From positions 186,001 to 250,000 of the forward strand of contig CAZJAI010000001.1 in assembly GCA_964544355.1 (NCBI GenBank): a DNA stretch of 64,000 nt, written 5' to 3'. The position numbers and the translations under genes are program-made. The notes under the pieces were generated by a model that searched no databases, was not told where the DNA came from, and saw only the letters and a list, made by a program, of their open reading frames with translations. Shown piece after piece: positions 57,646 through 64,000 of the stretch. Numbering within the stretch: position 1 is the stretch's first letter; each line of letters opens with the position of its first letter. This DNA comes from Chaera sp964544355. GTDB lineage: Bacteria; Patescibacteriota; Saccharimonadia; Saccharimonadales; Saccharimonadaceae.

Positions 57646-57861
57646 ATGGAAGCACTAGCATTCGGCCTGACCTATTCGATTGCCGCTGGCCTGTGCGGCG
57701 TTGGCGTGGGGCTAGTGGGCGCTGCGGCCCTGAACGCGGTCGGCCGCAACCCCGAAAAACTCGGCGAGATCCGCACCCTGATGATTTTGGCCATATCGTT
57801 CGTTGACGCCCTGGCTATCATCGCCATTATCGTGGCCATCATCGCCAAATATTTAAAGTAG
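57646..57861 (+). CDS. atpE: ATP synthase Fo subunit c
   Basis: 71 residues, a two-helix hairpin. The Gly-rich first helix (GLCGVGVGLVGAAALNAVGR), the polar loop RNPEKLGEI and the ion-binding carboxylate in the second helix, Asp in LAISFVDALAIIAII, are all present. The carboxylate is Asp rather than the commoner Glu, and no clear Na+-binding Gln/Glu is seen in helix 1, so proton coupling is most likely. CAAGGAGAAG precedes the ATG. Confidence 0.94.
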   Translation: MEALAFGLTYSIAAGLCGVGVGLVGAAALNAVGRNPEKLGEIRTLMILAISFVDALAIIAIIVAIIAKYLK

Positions 57862-57888
57862 GACTCTCAAAAAAGGTAGTTGCCCTAT

Positions 57889-58437
57889 ATGGTTACCAAC
57901 TTCCAACAATTCGCCGCCGCCACGACCGCCCAAACGGGTTTGTTCGGCGCCTTGGGCATCGACTGGCGTCTGCTGCTGCTGCAGGCTGTAGCCTTTTTGT
58001 TGCTGGTCTGGTTTTTGGGCAGATTCGTTTATCCGGTGTTGATTAAGGCTATCGACGACAGGCAGCGGGTTTTGGAGTCGGCGGCCGAAGCCGCCGCTAA
58101 GGCTGAAGCCCAGGCCGCTCGCGCGGAAACTGCCGCCGCCAAAGCCCTGCAAGAAGCCCGTCGCCAGGCCGAGGACATCGTTAAGACTGCCCGGCAGGAG
58201 GCGCTGGCCGTGCAGGAAGAAGCTCAGGCTAAAGCCGGCAGACGGGCGGAATTTATTATCCGCCAGGCCAACGAGCAACTGGCCCAAAACGTGTCGGAGG
58301 CCCGCCGCCGGCTGATACTTGAGACTCGCGCGTTGCTGGCCGACGCTTGCGAGAAGCTGGTTGGCCAAAGACTGGACAGCGCCGCGGACCGGCGGCTGAT
58401 TGAAAAGGCGATTAAACAAGCCGAGGGCAAGCGCTGA
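57889..58437 (+). CDS. atpF: ATP synthase Fo subunit b
   Basis: 182 residues. One membrane helix (about 26-46, LLLLQAVAFLLLVWFLGRFV) and a long Ala/Glu/Arg-rich coiled coil (residues about 60-165), the peripheral stalk of the enzyme. An in-frame TTG at 57880 would add 3 residues; AAAAGG is 3 bases from the TTG and 12 from the ATG, so the start is uncertain. It overlaps nothing and is 2 bases from atpH. Confidence 0.9.
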   Translation: MVTNFQQFAAATTAQTGLFGALGIDWRLLLLQAVAFLLLVWFLGRFVYPVLIKAIDDRQRVLESAAEAAAKAEAQAARAETAAAKALQEARRQAEDIVKTARQEALAVQEEAQAKAGRRAEFIIRQANEQLAQNVSEARRRLILETRALLADACEKLVGQRLDSAADRRLIEKAIKQAEGKR

Positions 58438-58439
58438 TC

Positions 58440-58829
58440 ATGCAAAGAATATCCCGTAAAAAACTGGCAACGCATATTGCTGACGAGATGGCTACCGGCC
58501 GGCATGGCAAAGACCTGGTTAAGCGGGTAGCCGCCTATCTGGCGGGCAGCGGTCAGCGGAAAAATCTTGATCTGCTGCTGCACGACATCGCCGACGCCCT
58601 GCATAAGCGGCACGGGCACATGTTCGTCACGGTGACTACCGCCAGGCGGCTGAGCGACAGCCTGCGGCACAACGTGGAGCATTTTCTATCCAGGCTTAAC
58701 CATGCCAAGCGGATAGAAATTGAACACAAAACCGATCCATCCATGAAGGGCGGCGTGGTTATCCAGACTCCCGGCCGCAAATACGACGGCAGCCTGTCGG
58801 GTAAAATTAAACGGCTTAGGCGGCCATAA
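58440..58829 (+). CDS. atpH: ATP synthase F1 subunit delta, short form
   Basis: 129 residues, against about 175 in most bacteria. The C-terminal signature is kept: IEHKTDPSMKGGVVIQTPG followed by KYDGSLSGKIKRL (family pattern D..l.GG..i..g....D.S...kL..L). The N-terminal six-helix domain that binds subunit alpha is reduced to about 75 residues. It lies between atpF and atpA as expected. Confidence 0.85.
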   Translation: MQRISRKKLATHIADEMATGRHGKDLVKRVAAYLAGSGQRKNLDLLLHDIADALHKRHGHMFVTVTTARRLSDSLRHNVEHFLSRLNHAKRIEIEHKTDPSMKGGVVIQTPGRKYDGSLSGKIKRLRRP

Positions 58830-58847
58830 AAAGAGCCCGTAGCGATC

Positions 58848-60419
58848 ATGGACACTTCAAAAACCGCCAAACAACCACTCTCCCCGGTCAGGATTAATTT
58901 CAAAGAGCTGTCCAACGAACTGCGCCGGGCTATCGATCACCTGCAGGACAGCCAGGGACTGGAAAAGGTCGGCGTGGTCTGGCGCGTCGGCGACGGCGTG
59001 GTCTGGATTTACGGCCTGCAGGAGTGCGGCTTCAACGAGGTTTTAAAGATCGAAACCGACGACGGCGACGAAATCGAAGCCCTAGCCTTGAACCTGACCG
59101 AAGATGAAATCGGCGCCATACTGCTGGGCGGCGAAGAAAAAGTGCGCGCCGGGGCTACGGCCAGATTGAGTGGACAGGCTTTGGAAGTTCCGGTCGGTCC
59201 CGAACTGCTGGGACGGGTGGTGGATCCGCTGGGCCGCCCGCTAGACGGACAGGGGCCGATAACCGCTAAAATCCGCGGTCCGGTCGAACGTCAGGCTCCC
59301 GGGGTGATCGACCGCCGCAGCGTTCACCAGCCGTTAATGACCGGCATTATGGCCATAGACACCATCGTGCCGATAGGGCTGGGCCAGCGCGAGCTGATTA
59401 TCGGCGATCGCCAGACCGGCAAAACGGCCATAGCCGTTGACACCATGATCAACCAGGCTCGTCAAAAAAGCGGCGTGATTAACGTTTATGTGGCCATCGG
59501 CCAAAAAACTTCCAAAACCGCCCGGCTGGTTGATCGCCTTAAAGAAGAAGGTGCCATGGAATCAAGCATTGTGGTGGCCACCAGTCCGGCGGATCCGGCC
59601 AGCCTGCTTTATCTGGCTCCGTACGCCGCTACCGCCATGGCTGAGTATTTCCGTGACAACCGGCGGCACGCCCTGGTGATTTACGACGACTTAAGCAAGC
59701 ACGCAGCAGCCTACCGGCAGATGTCGCTGCTGCTCAGGCGGCCGCCAGGCCGCGAGGCCTACCCCGGAGATGTGTTTTATCTGCATTCTCGTCTGCTGGA
59801 ACGCGCCGCCAAGCTAAATGACGAGCTCGGCGGCGGCTCGCTGACCGCCCTGCCGATTATCGAAACCCAGGCCGGCGACATCAGCGCCTACATTCCCACC
59901 AACGTCATTTCCATCACCGACGGTCAGATATTCCTGGAGACGGATTTGTTCTATCAGGGAATCAGGCCTGCCATTTCGGTGGGGCTGAGCGTCAGCCGGG
60001 TGGGCGGAGCGGCTCAGGCCAAAGCCGTTAAATCCGTCAGCGGCGGCCTCCGGCTGGGGCTGGCCCAGTTCCGCGAGCTGGCGGCGTTTACTCAGTTCGG
60101 TTCCGACTTGGACGAGAACACTAAAAAACTGATAGCCCGGGGGCAGCGCCTGACCGAGTTGCTCAAACAGCCCCAATATCAGCTGATGGGCATTTGGGAG
60201 CAGGTGGCCGTGCTGCACGCCGCCGACAAGGGGGCGTTTGATGCGATCGCGCCGGATAAACTAAAAGACGCGGCTGTCGCCCTGCTGGGCGAGCTGTGGA
60301 GTGAACACAAAGACGCCATGCGCCGGTTGAATAAGGGCGATCAGCCCGAACAGCAGACGCTGGATATTATCGAACGGACAGCCGTTAAAATCGCCAAAGG
60401 ATTCGAGGGCGAACCATGA
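58848..60419 (+). CDS. atpA: ATP synthase F1 subunit alpha
   Basis: 523 residues. The regulatory nucleotide-binding subunit: P-loop IGDRQTGKTAIAVDTM, the arginine-finger region in ISVGLSVSRVGGAAQAKAVK, and RPPGREAYPGDVFYLHSRLL typical of alpha. Its last 4 bases overlap atpG (ATGA), so translation is coupled. Confidence 0.97.
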   Translation: MDTSKTAKQPLSPVRINFKELSNELRRAIDHLQDSQGLEKVGVVWRVGDGVVWIYGLQECGFNEVLKIETDDGDEIEALALNLTEDEIGAILLGGEEKVRAGATARLSGQALEVPVGPELLGRVVDPLGRPLDGQGPITAKIRGPVERQAPGVIDRRSVHQPLMTGIMAIDTIVPIGLGQRELIIGDRQTGKTAIAVDTMINQARQKSGVINVYVAIGQKTSKTARLVDRLKEEGAMESSIVVATSPADPASLLYLAPYAATAMAEYFRDNRRHALVIYDDLSKHAAAYRQMSLLLRRPPGREAYPGDVFYLHSRLLERAAKLNDELGGGSLTALPIIETQAGDISAYIPTNVISITDGQIFLETDLFYQGIRPAISVGLSVSRVGGAAQAKAVKSVSGGLRLGLAQFRELAAFTQFGSDLDENTKKLIARGQRLTELLKQPQYQLMGIWEQVAVLHAADKGAFDAIAPDKLKDAAVALLGELWSEHKDAMRRLNKGDQPEQQTLDIIERTAVKIAKGFEGEP

Positions 60420-61285
60420 TATCTTCCCGGCAGCTTAGAACCAGGATCCGCTCGGTTAAAAACACCCGCCAGATTACCAGGGCCATGCAGCTTGTGGCCG
60501 CCAGTAAGATGCGCCGGGCCCAGGAAGCCACCCAGCTAACCAGGAGTTACAGCGAAGTGGCCCGCGAACTTCTGACTTATCTGGCCGGACTGGTGGACAC
60601 CGGCCGCGATCCGCTTTACGCCAAGCGCCCGATGAAAAACCGGCTGGTGGTTTTAATCACCTCCGACCGCGGCATGGCCGGAGCCTATAACGCCAATCTG
60701 CTCAAAGAGTACACCGCCCTGCTTAAAAAAGATTCCGCCCGCGGCGTCGCCAATAAAACCATCACTATCGGCCGCAAGGGGTCGCATTTCGTGGCCCGGT
60801 TGGCCGGCGTGGAAAGCCTGGGGGCTTACCATGACTTTCCGGAACGGCCTTCAGGAGCGGAAATCAAGCCGATCGTGGCTACAGCAGTGGCTATGTTCAA
60901 AAACGGCCAGGCGGACGCCGTGGACGTAATTTATACCAAGTTTACTGGCAGTCTCAGCTCTCATCCCGTCGTCCACCCCCTGCTGCCGGCCGGTTTTGAG
61001 CCTTCGGCCGAAATCAGCCCCAGCATCCGCCACGCCAGCTTCGAACCGTCCGCTCAAGAGGTGCTTCGGGGAGCTACTGTCCGGCTGGTCGAGGCCCAGT
61101 TGTTTCAGGCGCTGCTTGACGCCAACGCCGCCGAACAAAGCATGCGGGTGGTGGCTATGAAAAACGCCACCGACAACGCCTCTGATTTAATTGAAGATCT
61201 GACTCTGGAAATGAATAAATCCCGGCAGGCCGCCATCACTCAAGAACTAGCCGAAATCTCCGCCGGTGCCGAGGCTTTGAAATGA
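60416..61285 (+). CDS. atpG: ATP synthase F1 subunit gamma
   Basis: 289 residues. The rotor shaft. The N-terminal helix RIRSVKNTRQITRAMQLVAA and SKMRRAQE, LITSDRGMAGAYNANLLKEY and the C-terminal helix MKNATDNASDLIEDLTLEMN with KSRQAAITQELAEI are diagnostic. It overlaps atpA by 4 bases. Confidence 0.96.
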   Translation: MISSRQLRTRIRSVKNTRQITRAMQLVAASKMRRAQEATQLTRSYSEVARELLTYLAGLVDTGRDPLYAKRPMKNRLVVLITSDRGMAGAYNANLLKEYTALLKKDSARGVANKTITIGRKGSHFVARLAGVESLGAYHDFPERPSGAEIKPIVATAVAMFKNGQADAVDVIYTKFTGSLSSHPVVHPLLPAGFEPSAEISPSIRHASFEPSAQEVLRGATVRLVEAQLFQALLDANAAEQSMRVVAMKNATDNASDLIEDLTLEMNKSRQAAITQELAEISAGAEALK

Positions 61286-61323
61286 TCGCTAATCTTCGAA
61301 AAATAGAAAGGAGAAGTTAAAAG

Positions 61324-62733
61324 ATGCCACGAAACGTCGTCGCTGCAGTCGAAGGCGAAATAACCCAAATCGTCGGCGTGGTCGTTGACGCCGAGTTCGA
61401 GCGCGATAATCTTCCAGCCATTAACGACGCTCTAGAAACCAGCCTGGCCGGCCGCCGCCTGGTGTTCGAAGTGGCCCAGCATGTCAGCCAGACCACCGTC
61501 CGAGCGGTGGCCATGGGCGGTACCGACGGCTTGAAACGAGGCGACAAGCTGCGGGCCTCCGGCGGGCCAATCAGCGTGCCGACAGGATCTGTTACCCAGG
61601 GCCGGATGTTCAACGTGATCGGCGAAGCCATCGACGGCAAACCGCAGCTTCCGTCCGGCGCCAGGCGTCTGTCCATTCACCGCGATCCCCCGTCACTGGA
61701 GGAGCAGTCGGGCAAAAACGAGATACTGGAAACCGGTATTAAAGTTATAGATCTGTTGGCGCCTATCGCCAGGGGCGGCAAAGTCGGCCTGTTCGGCGGC
61801 GCCGGTGTCGGCAAGACCGTACTCATTACCGAGCTGATTAATAATATTGCCAAATTTCACAGCGGCAACTCGGTTTTCGCCGGCGTCGGCGAACGCACCC
61901 GCGAGGGCAACGATCTCTACCGCGAGATGGCCGAATCTGGGGTGCTGGACAAAACCAGCCTGGTGTTCGGTCAGATGAATGAGCCACCCGGCGCCCGCTT
62001 GCGCGTGGCGCTCTCCGGTCTGACCGTGGCCGAGGCGTTTCGCGACGAAGGCAAAGACGTGCTGCTGTTTATTGACAACATCTTCCGCTTTACTCAGGCC
62101 GGTTCGGAAGTGTCGGCCCTGCTCGGTCGTCTGCCCAGCGCCGCCGGTTATCAGCCTAATCTGCAGCAGGAAATGGGCGCTCTGCAGGAGCGTATCACCA
62201 GCACCAAAAAAGGCTCCGTTACATCGGTTCAGGCGGTTTATGTGCCGGCCGACGACCTAACCGATCCGGCGCCGGCCACCACCTTCGCCCATCTCGACTC
62301 CACCATCGTGTTAAGCCGTTCCTTAACCGAAATCGGCATTTATCCGGCGGTTGATCCGCTGGACTCTAACTCTACCATGCTTGACCCCGAAGTGGTAGGC
62401 GAAGACCACTATCAGGTGGCCCGCGAAGTGCAGCGGGTACTGCAGCGTTATAAAGACTTGCAAGATATTATTGCCATTTTGGGCATGGAAGAGTTATCCG
62501 ACGAAGATCGGCGCACGGTGTCTCGCGCCCGCCGGATCCAGCGGTTTTTAAGTCAGCCATTTTTCGTGGCCGAAGGCTTTACCGGCCGGGGCGGCCAGTA
62601 CGTCAAACTGGAAGACACTGTGGCGGGCTTCAAACGGGTGCTGGCCGGCGAGCTGGACGAATTGCCCGAAGAAAAATTTTACATGAAAGGCGGCATCGAT
62701 CAGGTCGAGTCTGACGACGCCGACCAGCCATAA
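61324..62733 (+). CDS. atpD: ATP synthase F1 subunit beta
   Basis: 469 residues. The catalytic subunit. P-loop LFGGAGVGKTVLITELI, the catalytic Glu in GVGERTREGNDLYREM, Walker B VLLFIDNIFRFTQAGSE and the ALLGRLPSAAGYQPNLQQEM segment are all present. GAAAGGAGAAG precedes the ATG. It is followed by atpC after 4 bases. Confidence 0.97.
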   Translation: MPRNVVAAVEGEITQIVGVVVDAEFERDNLPAINDALETSLAGRRLVFEVAQHVSQTTVRAVAMGGTDGLKRGDKLRASGGPISVPTGSVTQGRMFNVIGEAIDGKPQLPSGARRLSIHRDPPSLEEQSGKNEILETGIKVIDLLAPIARGGKVGLFGGAGVGKTVLITELINNIAKFHSGNSVFAGVGERTREGNDLYREMAESGVLDKTSLVFGQMNEPPGARLRVALSGLTVAEAFRDEGKDVLLFIDNIFRFTQAGSEVSALLGRLPSAAGYQPNLQQEMGALQERITSTKKGSVTSVQAVYVPADDLTDPAPATTFAHLDSTIVLSRSLTEIGIYPAVDPLDSNSTMLDPEVVGEDHYQVAREVQRVLQRYKDLQDIIAILGMEELSDEDRRTVSRARRIQRFLSQPFFVAEGFTGRGGQYVKLEDTVAGFKRVLAGELDELPEEKFYMKGGIDQVESDDADQP

Positions 62734-62737
62734 AGCC

Positions 62738-63157
62738 ATGCGCCTGCAGCTGATTACCTTGCTGGGTCAAAAACTGGACGAAACCATTTACGGCGTAACC
62801 ATTCCTACCGCCGCCGGCGAAATATCGGTTTTTCCCGGACACGAGCGGCTGGTTACACTAGCAGTGCCGGGGGTGCTCAGCGTGCGGCGCCAAAAGCACG
62901 ACAGCAACCTGCAATATTTCGCCACCAGCGGCGGCATTGTCGAGATCAGCCCCGATCAGGTGCGGGTGCTGGTTGACGAAGCCGAAGCGGGAGAGGACAT
63001 TTTGGAATCAGAGTCTAAAGCCGCCCTGGAACGTGCTCTGAAACTGCGCCAGGAGGCTGGCGATCAGGTTTCGCTGGAAAAAGCCCAGGCTCATATCGAC
63101 CGCCACGCTGTCCGCTTGAAAGTAGCCCAGCTGCGCCGTCGCCACCGCCGCGTCTAG
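62738..63157 (+). CDS. atpC: ATP synthase F1 subunit epsilon
   Basis: 139 residues. An N-terminal beta sandwich (ISVFPGHERLVTLAVPGVLS, FATSGGIVEISPDQVRVLVD) and a C-terminal pair of helices (ESKAALERALKLRQEAGD), the intrinsic inhibitor and coupling subunit. It ends the operon; its TAG overlaps the TAG of the convergent dus gene within the palindrome CTAG (63154-63157). Confidence 0.94.
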   Translation: MRLQLITLLGQKLDETIYGVTIPTAAGEISVFPGHERLVTLAVPGVLSVRRQKHDSNLQYFATSGGIVEISPDQVRVLVDEAEAGEDILESESKAALERALKLRQEAGDQVSLEKAQAHIDRHAVRLKVAQLRRRHRRV

Positions 63158-64000
63158 ACAAGACCGCTGGCTCGCCACCTTGCAGCTGAGCGGGCAATCA
63201 GCTGGCGGGTCTCGTCGGTGCTGCCGGTATGCATCAGCTGGTCTCGCAACTGCACCGCTCCCTCAAAGTCGCGTAGGTATATCTTAAAAAAGCGCTTCAA
63301 CTGCTGGTAGCGCGGCCGATTATCGGGCGTCTTCTGGCTGTCGAATAATTCCAGATGTCTGTACATCAGCTTGATTAACTCGGCGGGGCGGTTGCACCGC
63401 GGCTGAGCGCTGAAGCAAAACGGGTCGGCAAAAACGCCCCGGCCGATCATTACCCCGTCGACGCCGAATTCCCGGCAGAGCTGCTTGCCGTGAACGCGGC
63501 TGCGAACATCGCCGTTACCAATGATCAGAGTGTCCGCCGCCAGCCTGTCGCGTAGGGCTACGGCCTTGGCGATCTCGTCCCAGCGGGCGGGAACTTTGCT
63601 CATTTCTTTTTGGGTGCGTCCGTGCACGGTCAGCGCGGCGATGTCTTGTCTGAGCAGAAAACCCAGCCACTCCTCGGTCTTGGCGCTCTTGAAGCCGATC
63701 CGGGTTTTGACACTGACCGGCAGCCCGGCGGTTTTGGCGGCTTCAATTAGCCGGGCGGCCAGCGGCGGGTTCTCGATCAGCGCCGAGCAGGCGCCGCTTT
63801 TGACAACTCGGCGTTCCGGGCAGCCCATATTAATGTCGATGCCGTCGTATCCCAGGCGTTTGATCCGCCTGGCGAAAACGGCGAAATGGTCGGGATTAGT
63901 TCCCCAGATTTGAGCTACCAGCGGGCGTTCGGTCTCCTCGAAGCGCAGCCGGGACAATACCGCCGGGCGACTTTTGGGGTGACAATAGCTGGTGGCGTTG
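63154..64000 (-). CDS. dus: tRNA-dihydrouridine synthase, N-terminus beyond the window
   Basis: Partial: the frame stays open to the right edge, and the visible part is about 281 residues. The FMN-binding TIM barrel shows PLVAQIWGTNPDHFAVFARR, GYDGIDINMGCPERRVVKSG with the catalytic Cys as Ala in GACSALIENP (Cys lies one residue later), LPVSVKTRIGF, ALTVHGRTQKEM, IIGNGDVRS and GVMIGRGVFADPF. A helical tRNA-binding C-terminal domain follows. DusB-like by overall form, but the subtype is not certain. Confidence 0.9.
   Translation of the reverse strand, partial: NATSYCHPKSRPAVLSRLRFEETERPLVAQIWGTNPDHFAVFARRIKRLGYDGIDINMGCPERRVVKSGACSALIENPPLAARLIEAAKTAGLPVSVKTRIGFKSAKTEEWLGFLLRQDIAALTVHGRTQKEMSKVPARWDEIAKAVALRDRLAADTLIIGNGDVRSRVHGKQLCREFGVDGVMIGRGVFADPFCFSAQPRCNRPAELIKLMYRHLELFDSQKTPDNRPRYQQLKRFFKIYLRDFEGAVQLRDQLMHTGSTDETRQLIARSAARWRASGLV

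Noticed and set aside
1..64000. Recoded TGA (as in Gracilibacteria/Absconditabacteria)
   Set aside because: Many genes end properly at TGA (for example xseB neighbour 2410-2934, rsmH, ftsQ, atpG), and no conserved protein needs TGA read as an amino acid.
1..64000. CRISPR array, insertion sequence or prophage
   Set aside because: No regularly spaced repeats, transposase, integrase or phage structural genes were seen on either strand.

Overview
This is a gene-dense bacterial chromosome segment of moderately high GC. It uses the standard code, with TAA, TAG and TGA all serving as stops. The mix suggests a member of the Patescibacteria (CPR), most likely a Saccharibacteria (TM7)-like organism. 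The supporting signs are a dcw cluster without murC/D/E/F, a sigma region 4 protein fused to HARE-HTH repeats, a lone VirD4-like ATPase, a DUF3048 protein, ThyX, single-chain GlyRS, and very tight packing with overlapping or interlocked genes. No rRNA or phylogenetic marker search was possible, so the lineage is an inference.

Layout. 0-5.5 kb: a plus-strand run holding a flippase-like membrane protein, exonuclease VII (xseAB), a methyltransferase, a two-component pair and recO. 5.5-10.2 kb: glyS, two unknown or poorly known proteins and a GH1 glycosidase. 10.3-18.8 kb: the division and cell-wall cluster mraZ-rsmH-(split small ORF)-ftsL-ftsI-mraY-ftsW-murG-ftsQ, with MraZ boxes in front. 18.8-19.7 kb: a sparsely coding gap where plus-strand and minus-strand runs converge. 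19.7-33.6 kb: a mostly minus-strand block with the VirD4-like ATPase, sigma4/HARE-HTH protein, topA, dprA, pth, der, a pseudouridine synthase, a two-component pair and a zincin-rhodanese fusion; a plus-strand candidate structured RNA lies between dprA and pth. 33.7-44.9 kb: thyX, tRNA-Glu, a second two-component pair with DUF3048, gltX, a PEGA protein, a sortase and tRNA-Leu. 44.9-56.4 kb: HAD phosphatase, xthA, smpB, two GT4 glycosyltransferases, two glycosidases, a secreted nuclease, a CIRCE-controlled small heat-shock protein, cobO and a glutaredoxin. 56.5-63.2 kb: a complete F1Fo ATP synthase operon. A dus gene runs off the right edge.

The most general signal is promoter architecture. About two dozen genes that begin transcription units have a -10 hexamer (TATAAT, TACAAT, TATTAT and similar), often the extended form TGnTATAAT, only 6-14 bases before the start codon. 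This predicts leaderless or nearly leaderless mRNAs. Genes inside operons instead carry Shine-Dalgarno sequences such as AAGGAG. The other notable items are the roughly 350-nt RNA with its own promoter and terminator (26960-27344), a rhodanese gene nested in frame within a zincin gene, a frameshifted small ORF in the dcw cluster, and a 21-bp direct repeat exactly 100 bp apart around the rsmH start.
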